Of a stretch of 64,000 nt of DNA, positions 47,265-58,641 are shown piece after piece. The stretch lies in the NCBI RefSeq assembly GCF_907164915.1, contig NC_061867.1, positions 54,396,271-54,460,270 on the forward strand, written 5' to 3'. The notes under the pieces are model-generated. The model saw nothing but the letters and a program-made list of their open reading frames with translations. It was not told where the DNA came from and ran no database searches. The position numbers were made by a program, and so were the translations under genes. Position 1 is the first letter of the stretch. Each line of letters opens with the position of its first letter. The DNA is from Impatiens glandulifera (taxonomy: Eukaryota; Streptophyta; Magnoliopsida; Ericales; Balsaminaceae).

Positions 47265-49304
47265 GACTATCCACAGCAGGGTGTCAAATAAGATATCAAA
47301 TGAGTATTAAAATAATATCAAATGGTGCAGCAGAGTATCAAAATTAAGTGTTAAAATATGGGTATCAAATTTTGATACGGGACCAAATTTGATGTGGCCC
47401 AATCACAGCGTGCCAAGTGGCAGCGCTGGTGGTTACTTTTTTATTTTTGTTTTCTTTTTTAAATACACTTTTGCATAATAATTGATCAATAAAATAAAAT
47501 AAAATATATATCATTATTTTTTATTTTTCGAGATCTATAAATAGAGACTTGGTTTGTGTCATTTAGACACCAAATTTTTTTTGAAATTTTCCACCATATT
47601 ATCATCCTTGTTTGTAATACCTTTCTTTTGAAATCTTCAAACTCTTTCATGGATCCTTCACAAAACTACAACTTCTTTCCAAATTACTTCTCAAATCAAG
47701 CTCAAAACCCAAATATACAACCTTCGAACCAAAACATTGAACGTCCAGAAGATCCCATGAATACCGGAATCCATCATAATTTTTCACAACAACATATGAT
47801 GCCACCCAACTTTGGCATGCAATACCCGTATAACCATCCTTATATGCCTTATGGCTATCCACCTATCTCTGGAAATAACTTTCATGTCGCTCATACCAAC
47901 TATCCAAACAGTGAAAACCAAATAATCTAAACACACTACGTTTCAGTAGTGGTTCAACTAATATTCCTGAATTTTCTACACAAATATCTCTAAGGGATGT
48001 TAATGGGAATACCCCAACCACTTTTCTTGCTCCAACCCAACAATCAACCCGAAAATCATACGGTCCTTGGAGCACGGAGGACAACAAAGCTTTACTAAAT
48101 GGTTATTTCCATTTTAGTAATGATAGTGAATTGGGGAGGAACCAAAAAGGCGATACTTTCTGGGGTAAAATTGCAGAATTTGTAAATGACAAGTTTGAAG
48201 GTGAGAAACCAAGGACTGGATTACAATGCAAAAGTCATTTTCGTACCATCAATAAAAAAAATCGCAACTTTTATTGGTTATTATAGTTCAGCATGCAGAA
48301 CTAAGTATAGTGGTTGGTCCGATGATAACTACGTGGAAAAGGCTTTAGAGTTGTACCGTGATAATGAAAGGCAAAGGTTTTCCTTGTTGGAAGAGTGGAA
48401 GATGGTCTGTGACCAACCAAGATATATGGTAGGAGCAAATGAATCTGGAAGTAGTGGATCAAAGAGAAAAAGTGGAGGTGATGAAGTTGAATCCTCAGCA
48501 CCATCCATCATACGTCTAGAAGGTAGGGACGCAACAAAGAAGAAAGCTAGAAAAGCATCAACTTCGAGAAAATCAAAGGCTGAAATTCATGAGGAGTTAT
48601 CTAATGTAGCCTCTACTCTTGAAAAATTTAAAGAAAGGAGGGCTAGTACTGCTTCGGCTATGTTGGAGTATGCCCGTGTTAGGAAGTTGGAGATGTTGAT
48701 GTCCTTGAAGAATAAAGAAGAGCATGATGTTGTGGATGAGAATACTTATCAGATATTACTGAGGGAATTGTTCCCAAACTAATTTGAGTGATGTGTACTT
48801 TCAAAGTGTGTGTTTCAATTCTCAAATGTGTGTTCTTCAAATTATGTGTCAAATGTGTGTTCTTCAAATTATGTGTCAAATGTGTGTTCTTCAAATTATG
48901 TGTTTCAATTTTTAAGGTAAAAAGGCAAATTATGTGACAACTGACAACAATGAGAGTTGGAGGAATCTTTACTCAAAAGGCAAAAAGAACTTCTCGAAGA
49001 GCTTCAAAGGCGAAACAATCGATCACGTAAAAGAAATTACCAATGTTTAGAGTGTTTGTTTTCTTCTTCGTTTTAAATAATATTTGTATGTTTGATTTAC
49101 CAAGTGATGAATAATATTGTTTGTGGTTAAAAAAAATGAAATTATGTATAAATGATGTGAAAATGAGAGAAAGTAAAAAAGTAATTTTGATACCTTGAAT
49201 AACACTCTGTTATAGGATATGCTAAAAAGTGGGTGTTAAAATAGGTGTTAAGCTGACGTGGCAGTGTATTAAATGAAAATTTTGATACCCAGCTGTGGAT
49301 AGTC
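47265..49304 (+). mobile_element. PIF/Harbinger element carrying only the Myb-like ORF
   Basis: 2,040 bp with terminal inverted repeats of 24 bp (2 mismatches): left GACTATCCACAGCAGGGTG..., right (read inverted) GACTATCCACAGCTGGGTA..., both then TCAAA. TTA flanks both ends (47262-47264 and 49305-49307), the 3-bp PIF/Harbinger target duplication. Spacer B continues without interruption at the corresponding point (about 56205-56230). The only coding content is a broken Myb/SANT-like ORF. No DDE transposase is present, so it would need one in trans. Confidence 0.82.
47649..48782 (+). pseudogene. Harbinger Myb/SANT-like DNA-binding protein (GST-T3-like/NAM-associated family), frameshifted
   Basis: It starts MDPSQNYNFFPNYFSNQ, typical of plant proteins mislabelled 'glutathione S-transferase T3-like'. 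Blocks in order: FSSGSTNIPEFSTQISL; the SANT-like core SYGPWSTEDNKALLNGYFHF and then FWGKIAEFVNDKF; CKSHFRTINKK; IATFIGYYSSA; KWxM-type EEWKMVCDQPRY; a nuclear-signal-like basic region KKKARKASTSRKSK; and a C-terminal helix ELSNVASTLEKFKERRA. Two single-base frameshifts break it: near 47920 and in the A8 run near 48252. Such proteins act with the Harbinger transposase to bind ends and promote nuclear import; that role is known for the family, not shown here. It lies inside the 47,265-49,304 element. Confidence 0.78.
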
Positions 49305-49307
49305 TTA

Positions 49308-49823
49308 GAGCCGATACTCGAATAAGGCCAACTAGACGGCCATCTAGGACCCCTCCCCACAAGAGTACCCAAAATCAAAAAAATAAAAATTAATAACACT
49401 AACAAAGTTTGATCCTAAATCACTCTTTGTTAACATAACATTTAACCAAAATAAACTATTATTATTTATTTTTTATAAAATTAATACAAATTTAGTATAT
49501 TTATTTAATAAAATACAAAATATAACTACTAAATTAAAAAAGAATAATAAATTTTTATTTATCGTTTGAGCACCCAATCTTCAGGACAGTTATTGAGTAT
49601 TATATCACTCGAACTTGATTCGGTTTGCATTATATATACTTCAATTCGATCAAGTAAAAAATTTATACTCGAACTCGGCTCGTTCACAATTCAAACTACT
49701 CGACCTCGAACTTGAAAAATTGGAAAATTATATTTTATTAGCTAGCGATGTGCGAAAAAATGTTTATGGTTTCTATTATATATATATATAAGATATAATA
49801 TATATTATAAATATAAATGTTTA
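49308..49823. repeat. FMO spacer module A continuation
   Basis: It matches spacer B at 56216-56700 (CCAAAATCAAAAAAATAAAA, CACTAACA, AATCTTCAGGAC, GAAAAAATGTTTATGG-type words). No gene. Confidence 0.6.
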
Positions 49824-50980
49824 CACTAGTAAAAAAAGCCTCAATATTGTCCAATTTTATGCTCGGCAATACATTATTTTTCAATCGGTATAGAGAAACA
49901 CTAATTGGATTTAATACGGTCGTCACCAGTCGCTAAAAACCCTCTCGGTAATATGAATTCAAGGCATGTTGATTGGACTTTAATCAATCGGTATAGGAAA
50001 CACCGATTGGACTTTAACCAATCGGTATAAGGAAACAGTACCGATTTGACTTTAACAAATCGGTACAGGGAAAAGGAAAACATTGATTGGACTTTACTCA
50101 ATCGGTATATATATTTTTAAATAGAAATGTAATTAAAAATATATATTTTATAATTAAATTACAAATTTTAAAATAAAAATATAATTAAATTATAAACCAA
50201 AAATAAAATATGAAATTGAAATAAAAGTAAACCATATTAAAAATCTTATAACAATAATTGTTCAGTACTACACCAAAATTTGAATTCTAATTATACATAA
50301 CAAATGTTCTTAAAAAAACACAAAATAATAATCATAATTACCTTATTTAATCTGTGTTTTCTTCCCCATAATCATCGTCGTGATATTGTTGTTGTTGGGG
50401 CTGCACGGGAGGAATTGTCGTGAATGAACCTTGGCTCGATGATTGACCGACATTAGTAAAGTGTGCAAACACTTTAGGATGATTGATGAACCGCCATACA
50501 TAAACTATGACATAATTCGCATCATCTCGGCCCTCTCCTTCCTCATCCTTTCTTCCATATCTGTCCATTCTTTCCTCATTATGTCTTTCATTTCTGCCCT
50601 CGGCTAGTTTATTTCCGACATCTTTTTGTTAATCACTCATATTGTCTTCCAAATCATTGAGCCTTCGTTGCATTGTTAAACATCTTTTGTTAATCACTCA
50701 TATTGTCTTCCAAATCATCGAGCCTTCATTGCATTGTTAAATTATCCCGGCAGAGTTATGTTTTGGACTACGATGACATTCGAACTTGGGAAGCTAAAAC
50801 TGATCTCACCCCAAGAATTGTTCCTTTGTCTTGAAGCCAAAAACTCTTTCAACCAAAATCAAATTAAAAATTCCGGAACATTTAGCTTGCACATGTCTCT
50901 GCTCATCCTACAACAAAATATGTTAATGTCAATAATAAATAAAATGTAAAGTAAACATATTTTATACTTTATATATATAT
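49824..50980 (-). mobile_element. Truncated CACTA element with CAATCGGTA subterminal repeats
   Basis: It starts CACTAGTAAAAAAAGCC right after TTA. Over 49880-50110 the word ATTGGACTTTAA-TCAATCGG recurs about four to five times in near-perfect and inverted form, like CACTA subterminal repeats. Inside, on the minus strand, is the tail of a transposase-like ORF. No second CACTA terminus is visible before the spacer resumes at about 50,985, so one end was lost. The spacer B counterpart (about 56690) lacks it. Confidence 0.62.
50347..50568 (-). pseudogene. C-terminal fragment of a CACTA-associated ORF
   Basis: 73 aa on the minus strand, from MDRYGRKDEEGEGRD to QQQQYHDDDYGEENTD. It includes GQSSSQGSF and a Gln run. 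Low-complexity tails of this kind are common at the C-terminus of plant CACTA second ORFs. A 63-bp tandem duplication sits upstream on this strand (about 50624-50747). Identification is weak and rests mostly on the enclosing element. Confidence 0.4.
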
Positions 50981-50984
50981 ATAT

Positions 50985-51478
50985 ATCCCACGTGTATTAG
51001 GCCAAACTTTCTATAATATTTGAGTTTGTCAAAAATAATTTATTATTTTATTTCTTTACTTCTTCTTGTCTTAAAAAAGAATCAACATTTTTAAGCCGAA
51101 GGCCATATTTTTTAATAAACTAAATAATTAGTTGTTAAGGTGTCTAATTATACAACTTCAATTTTAAATTAATTATTATTTTAATCCTTGCAATATGAGC
51201 CAATTTAGAAGACTTAAGAGACTCTAAAAATTATATAAGTATAAAAAAACAAAAGAATGCAGAGTAATTATAACTTAATCATTTTTACTAACAAAATAAC
51301 TTATATTATTTATATTTATTTGTTATTATTATAACTCTTCAGTTGTCTATTATTGAATTTTATTGTTCTTATTTAAATCCTATAACAATTAACATAAATT
51401 TAATTTCAATTCGAAACTCGGTTTCTTCGCGCCAAATTCACCACTTTTTCAAATTTCAGCACATTCTACTCCACCCAC
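50985..51478. repeat. FMO spacer and 3' flank of FMO copy 2
   Basis: It matches 56840-57240 (AAACTTTCTAT, AATAATTTATTATT, TCCTTGCAATATGAGCCAAT). Beyond the Helitron it matches 62482-62560 (TAACAATTAA, TTCGCGC). This gives the empty site for the 57,241 Helitron. No gene. Confidence 0.65.
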
Positions 51479-52616
51479 TTAAGAGTCCCTAAGCTCATCA
51501 ATGCTTGAAGAATTCGACAAAGCCAAATTTACAACATCATAAAACATCTGCTTCAATCTATTTTCCATTGTTTGTACCCTGACTTCGGTAGCAAGCCAAT
51601 CTAGATAATCGCTCTGCCCAAAAAAACGAAACAAAAAAAAAATCCTACATCCAATCTATGACTTTGTACCTAAATATCAAATAGTGAGAGGGTAAGAAAA
51701 AAAAAACCTTGTTCCATGGGAGGCGATGGGTATGGTGCTTTGGGATCCCACTTTCTTCCATTCTTTAACATCTTCCATCATCTCCTCTTTTGAAGGCAAA
51801 ACTGCGAAACCCGACAAGATTTTCGATATCCACTTCGCTTGTAACTCAATTATTCGACATGAAAATTCACATAATTTTTCATCACAAGTGAAAACTACTT
51901 TACTACAAGGAAATAAAATTGTTGGTGTCAAAAGCTTATTTAATTTAGATATTTTTTACTTACAAAATTGTTTAAGCCAATTAAAGAAAGAGATGGGTCG
52001 AGGTCGGGAGAAAACACATGTTTGTACAACGGTCCAACACAGTTATCATCTACTGTCACAATCCTGTTCGTCTTAAGAAATGGGAAATCGAATTTATATC
52101 TGAAAAGATAACAAGTTTAGCTACAATTTAAAATAAATACAATATTAATTAGGATTGAGATTTAATTCACACCCCGTACAATGAAAGATGACATCTGGAT
52201 GAACCGATGAACCATCTTTAAATACCACGCTCATTATCGACGAAATCAATCTATTTAATCATTGAATGTTAAATACAATATTAATTAGGATTGAGATTTA
52301 ATTACACACTCCGTACAATGAAAGATGACATCTGGATGAACCGATGAACCATCTTTAAATACCACGATACCACGCTCATTATCGACAAAATCAATCTATT
52401 TAATCATTGAATGTTATTTATGAATTGACAAAATGCATATATAAGATGAAAAATGTTGATGCTTGCCTCTGAATGTTGCCACAAGTTTTCAAAGCCATTT
52501 AACTTGGAGATTATCGTGTTCGGTGATCTCGACGAAAGATGAACCTCTTTAGCAACGGTTGCGACATCTTTCGAAATGTCCATTGCACTTGGCCCATTTC
52601 CTATCATAACTATAAC
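51479..52616 (-). pseudogene. FMO copy 2: lacks exon 1, exon 3 duplicated
   Basis: Counterparts of exons 2-6 of FMO copy 1: exon 2 52616-52467 (150 nt, GNGPSAMDIS, ending in GAG|GC donor), exon 3 twice, exon 4 about 52099-51965 (DFPFLKTNRIVTVDDN), exon 5 about 51870-51710 (ELQAKWISKILSGF), exon 6 51613-51479 (DYLDWLATEV). The FAD-binding exon 1 is absent; the DNA above exon 2 is unrelated AT-rich spacer. The exon 3 region occurs as a tandem duplication (about 52143-52270 and 52272-52417); the inner copy lacks 8 bp. Exon 5 has a frameshift before GIPK. No functional enzyme is possible. Confidence 0.85.
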
Positions 52617-55600
52617 CTATACTTTCATATTTCAATAACAAATGTGTTATAATATAGGATTGAGAATTTCATTACTTCTATATTTCTATCATGTAACAAA
52701 ACTCATTCAAGTATAGTTTGTGATTCAAGTCTATAATTTAAATTTTATATGTTTTTAAATTAATTAATTAAATTAAATATAAAATATCAACTTAATAATA
52801 ATTTAAAACAAAATTTCTTTACTATACAAAGATCATAAATATAATAATAATTTAGAATTAAATTTTCAAACTTAATAAATGTGTAGATTTACAATAACAA
52901 CAAACAGAATATAATTGAATTGTTTAACTAATATAATAATTAAAAACAATAAAATACCTAGTTTTATTTTCATATACAAACTATTTTTTTCATATTTATA
53001 AAAGAAATAATTTATAATAATAAAAGGTTCATATTTAACTAGTTAAATATTATAAAATTGATTAATTAAAAATAAAAATGATAAAATTCAATATTTTAAG
53101 AGTTTATATAGGTTAAAGGAATGTGTATTACAACCTGTAGTGTACCTGTAATGTATTTCGAATTCGAATTGAAATGATTAATTATTAAAAATATTCAAAT
53201 ATTTTACTCTAATATATTTTATAAAATATCATAACATAGAGACGATTTTGATTAATTTAAATATTCTCCACTAAATCATATATTAAAATTTTCTGCAAGC
53301 TGTAATATAGGTGGCAATTTATTTTTATAAATGACAATTTTTTAAAAAAATATTAAAATTTTATCCACTAACTAACACTACACTACAGCTGATAACACTA
53401 AGAAGGATAAGATTAAGAATTTTAAAATCTAAATATAATTTTATCTAATCTATTACCAATCTCATTAGTTAATTAATTAACTAACTAACTAAAATACTAA
53501 AATAATTTTTATTGTAAAAAATAAAATTATTTTACTAAAATATTGAATTCCCTCAAAATCACCCCTAATTAATTTTTGTTTTAATAATAAAAATTTTATA
53601 TTAAAACCCCTATATTATTTTTAAAAACTATCCATTTAATTAAAAAAATCGTTTAAATACGTAAAAATATAACATATAAAAAGTTAGGTATAAATTAAAT
53701 ATAATATTAGAATAAATAATTGACTCAAAAATCTTTAACAAATTCTATATTAACAAAACCTAAAATTAGTTATTTTAATTTTCTTATAAATGGCCTATAT
53801 TAGTTTGTTTGTTTTTTTTAATTATTTGGCCGAAAGCAAGAAACGCAATATTTATGCCCCAAGCGATTTCGAATTAAAGTTTAAATAATTATAAGTTATG
53901 ATATTTTTTCACATGTTTACTATCTCTCGTTGACTATATATTGAATCTAATACAAAACAAACAAATCTAGTACTACTATTCTCACATGTTTCCACTTTTT
54001 ATGCTCAAGAATACCTTTTTCCACACTACTAAATTCAATTAAAAACCTTTGTTTATAGTGACCTAATTATTCAAATATTCAAACATAGAGTGTTTTTTTA
54101 AACAGTGCATAAAACAAAAGTGTTAAAACAATTATATAAGAAATCAGTATAAAAATAAAAATAAAGAAACGAAACACAAAACAAAAAGACAAAATTACTC
54201 TGTAGAGATATTTCATTAGAGAAATGAGATCACCGGTCGAGTTTATATTTTTATCGGATTTCACCTTAAACAGCGTCATGACAACGGTGTTGTGAATAAA
54301 TCTCATCGGTTGTCTATAGTTGTTGAAAATTCTCTAGATCCGCTCTAGCCAATTAATTCATACAAAAAATAACGGGAATAAAAATGATTTGACCGCCTCT
54401 AACCAAATTTTCCAACAACTGCTCATTGATTTTGACCGTCAATATCCAATGGAGGTCCAAATCCCAACCTCGAACTAACAATGCAAGAGGGGCTGCGAAA
54501 TTGACTCCTCTTATTACGAAACATTCAACATTTACTCGCCATCATAAATCGTTCATCTTTAACATACCTCTATTAATAGCACTTTAACAAAAAGAACGAG
54601 ATTTTAATAAACACTTTGAGTTTCATAAAAAAAAAATAAACCTGATGACTTTATTATATAATGTATAAACAATGATCAACATTAAATGTATTAATATCTC
54701 GTCATTACATACCATCATGAATAATTGGGTTGATTTCCTTAGAACCCACCAATTTCAACAATCTCGCATGGCCGAGGACTTTAGAATCCCTAAGACGTCT
54801 CTTGTTAGCAAAACTATCGTAGTGCAGATCAAATATAACATTGTTAATAGCATCTCTACCCATTGTAATAAAATCAAGCACCACAAATTCTATAAGACAC
54901 TTGTGACTTGACTCACACCAAACCGTTATTTCAAAAACAAACCGAGGCGCCATCACCAAAGATAAATATTGACTTTTCTAGTGAAGGAAATACTACAAGA
55001 TGAGTAAAATTTTATTAAAAACAATAAGGTCTCGTATATCCAAAACTCCATAATCTTTAATAAACTTAACTTTCTCCCCCCACTAATTACTGAATAAAAG
55101 GAATTTATTAGATATATTTGGCTTTATTAAATTTATTTTTATCATACTAAACAATATATCTAATAATTTATTAGATATATTTGGCTCATTTTTATTATAT
55201 TAAACAATATATCTAATAAATGAGATGTTTATCCATTCAGATAGAATCAGTCTAGATATTCCCTACAAAATTTATCATCTTCGTCTATATATATTATAAT
55301 TATATATTTATTAAAATTTTCAGCAACCTGTAATGAATTATTTTGCAAATAATAACAACTATGAAGCAATTAATAAGTTATATATTAATATATATGTGGA
55401 AAAACAATATTATAAATGATAATTGTATTAAAAAATATTAAAATTTTATCCACTAACACTTAATTGATAACATTAAGGGGAGAAGATATGAATTTTAAAA
55501 CTCTAAACATAATTTTATCCCATCTTTTATTAATCAAATTAATTAATTAATTAATTAACTAAAATATTAAAATAAGTTTAATTTAAAAACATTTACATAT

Positions 55601-57240
55601 ATTAATACTTTTAATTTTTTTTGTACTAAAATTATCTCATTTTCTTAAAATAACCACAAATAATATATTTTTTAATAATACAAAAAATATTTTTAAAAAA
55701 TGTATACAAACAAAACCTAAAATTAGTTATTTTAATATTCTTATAAATGGCCTAAATTAAATTTGCAGAAAGCAGGAAACAAGAAATTTAAGCCCGCAAG
55801 CAATTCCTAATTAATGTTTAAATAATTATACTTTTTCACATGTTTCCATTAGCTATCTATAGTTGACTATTGAATTTAATACAAAACAAACAAAACCTAG
55901 TATTTGCATTTCTTTATGTTTAAGAATACCTTTTCAACTATTCAATTCAATTAAAAACCTTTTATTTTTAGCGAACTAATTATTCAAACATAGGAGGGTA
56001 TTATTGATATCTTCCTCTAAAATGAAATACCCATATTCATAAATGTATGAGTACAAAAGTATTTATTATAATTTTTTACCAAAACCCTTAATATTTAGAA
56101 TCCTTATAAATAAACGTTTGAGGGGATACTGGGAAATCTCTTTCTTCACGGACCACGATATTGATTATCTTTATTCCTGAATAAAGGTCTAAACGAGTTG
56201 AGTTGAGTCGAGTATCATGAAAGGCGACCCTTAGATAAGGTCAGTTAGACGGTCGCCTAGGACCCTCTCACGTGAATACCCAAAATCAAAAAAATAAAAA
56301 TTAATAGCACTAACATGGTTTGATCCCTAAGTAACACTTTACTGTGTTAATATAATATTTAACTAAACTAAAATAGGTTTATTTTTTAAAAATTAATACT
56401 AATTTAATATATTTATTTAATAAAATATAAAATATAGCTACTAAAGTAAAAATAATAATATTTTTTTATTTTTCGCTTTTGCACAACCAATCTTCAGGAC
56501 CGCTATTATACTACTCTAACTCGATTCGGTTTGCATTATATATACTTAAACTCGGTTGGTGGATAATTCAAACTATTCGAGCTCGAACTTGAAAAACTAA
56601 AAAATTAAATTTTATTAATTAATAATTGCGAAAGAATGTTTATGGTTTCTATTTTATATATAATATATATTATAAAAATAGATGTTTATAATGTTTATAA
56701 TATTAATAAAATAAGTTACTCGAAATAAAAATATAAAACTCAAATACGAGCTCAATCACATAATCAAGTTACTCGAACACGATACGAGCTCGGTCAAACC
56801 AAATTGGAGTCGAGATTTGACAAATTGATTCATTTACACCCATATCCCACCTGTATTGTAGACTGTTTGAGAAGGCCAAACTTTCTATGTATTTGATTTT
56901 GTCCAAAATAATTTATTATTGATTTCAGATAATTTCTTTATTTCTTTGTCTTAAAAAACAAACAATTTTAAGCGAAGGTGATATTTTTAATAAACTAAAC
57001 ATGTAGTTGTTAAGGTGCGATAACTTCAATTTCGAATTAATTATTAATTTTAATCCTTGCAATATGAGCCAATTTAGAAGACTTATAGACTCTAAAAAAA
57101 TATATAAATATAAAAAAAATGGGTCTAGAACAGGCAGAGTAATTATAACTTAATATTATTTATATTTATTTATTTTCTTCAATTGAAACTATTATAACTT
57201 TTTGTTTGTCTCAATTACTGACTTTTATTATTTCTATTCA
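52617..57240. repeat. FMO spacer module B
   Basis: Paralogue of 41,483-51,478 without the younger insertions of module A. It includes an internal repeat: 53460-54070 and 55540-56000 are related to each other and to 46136-46560. Short ORFs at 54079-54306 and 54672-54959 match non-coding parts of module A and are not conserved in frame. Confidence 0.65.
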
Positions 57241-57687
57241 CTAGCATGTATCCTGTGCATTGAACGAATAATAATATAAAAAATTGTGAAAAAATATTAC
57301 GGTAAAATTTTTATGGGCGGGTCAACCTACAATCCGACCAAAGTATCTATTTACTCTCACATATATCTAAATTAACCGCAGCTCTCGACCCGGCAATCCG
57401 GACATTTTAAAAATTAAGCATCATTATACATATAGAAATTAGTTAGTTAAAAAGTTGAACTTATATTGTTAAAATGTCACGCGTTTATCAAATTTTAGGT
57501 TGAATTTAAAATATAAAGTGTTATTAGCCTAGTTGGTTAAAAAGTTGTACTTGTTTTGTTAAGTTGCAAGTTTGAACCATACCTATAACATTTTAAATTT
57601 ATTTTTAACCGTTTTAAGTTTATGGGCGGGTCAACCCACAATCCGACCCGGCATATATCCAAATTAACCATAACTCTCGACCCGACA

Positions 57688-57692
57688 ATCCG
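57688..57692. repeat. Copia target-site duplication, left
   Basis: ATCCG directly before the left LTR, repeated at 62426-62430 directly after the right LTR. It lies within the Helitron word GACAATCCGGACA. Confidence 0.9.
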
Positions 57693-58054
57693 TGTTAGGA
57701 TTTGTATATCCCAAATCCGACATACTTGAAAACAATCTGTAAAAACACAAGAAAGAAGAACACACAGATTTATAGTGGTTCACTCAAATTGAGCTACATC
57801 CACTTCAGCCACCACCAGATTTACTATGAAGAAGAAGAAGAATGAATATAGAGTTTTTGCCTCACACTTTATCTCTCTAAAATTCTATCTCTCAATGTAA
57901 ACCCTTAATAATCACATATTTATAGGGTAAACATTCAGGTAATAAACCTAAATAACTTTGGTCAGGCCCAAGCCCAAAACCAAAAAAAGAAAACCCAATA
58001 AACTCTAATTAACAATGTAGAATTTATTATAAGTGTAGGCTCCATAACTCAACA
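57693..58054 (-). repeat. Copia 3' LTR
   Basis: 362 bp, TG...CA on both strands. It differs from the other LTR by about a dozen substitutions and a few small indels by eye (roughly 96% identity), so insertion was not very recent. On the minus strand a purine tract (AAGTGGGAGAT) directly precedes it at 58055-58065. Confidence 0.93.
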
Positions 58055-58116
58055 ATCTCCCACTTGGAGACTAACTTCATCATCTCTCGATCGGTAGTGG
58101 CTTTCCATTCGGTGTC

Positions 58117-58641
58117 TTAACGAAGAAGACCAACTGAAGTTGCACACAACTTCAGTTTCTCATTTATCACAGCTTTCGTCAACATATCAGCTAGATTCTC
58201 ACTCCCGGGAATCTTCTCAAGAGCTAATACTCCATCTTCTAAAGTTGACCGAATGAAATGATAACGAACATGTATATGCTTCATCCTGCCATGATAAACA
58301 GGATTCTTTGCCAAATGAATGGCACTCTGACTGTCGCATCGCAACACACTTCCCTCGTTGTCTTGACCCAATTCTCGCAAAAAGGGTTGTAACCACATCA
58401 TCTCCTTAGCAGCTTCTGTCACAGCAACATACTCTGCCTCACAACTAGAAAGAGCAACAATCTTCTGCAATTTTGATACCCAACTGATTGCAGTACCTCT
58501 CAGAGTATAAATGTACTCTGTTGTGCTCTTCCTACTATCAACATCACCACCATTGTCAGCATCAACATATCCTTCTAAACCCATATTAGACTTTCGAAAA
58601 CACAAAGCGAGACCCGTACTTCCTCTTAAGTATCGTAGTAT
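58117..58641 (-). pseudogene. Copia RNase H domain
   Basis: In the same frame as the reverse transcriptase, after an in-frame TGA at 58644-58642. Words in order: ILRYLRG; GYVDADNGGDVDSRKST; AISWVSKLQKIVALSSCEAE; RCDSQSAIHLAKNP; KHIHVRYHFIR; NLADMLTKA. These include the RNase H acidic residues (D in DADNGGD, E in CEAEY, D in CDSQSA). It degrades the RNA strand during reverse transcription. It is separated from RT only by the premature stop. Confidence 0.88.

Noticed and set aside
47649..48782. Glutathione S-transferase gene
   Set aside because: The family is often mislabelled this way. There is no thioredoxin-fold or GST motif; the pattern is Myb/SANT-like and it lies within a Harbinger element.
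54672..54959. ORFs on both strands in spacer B
   Set aside because: They align to non-coding spacer A with frame-disrupting differences.
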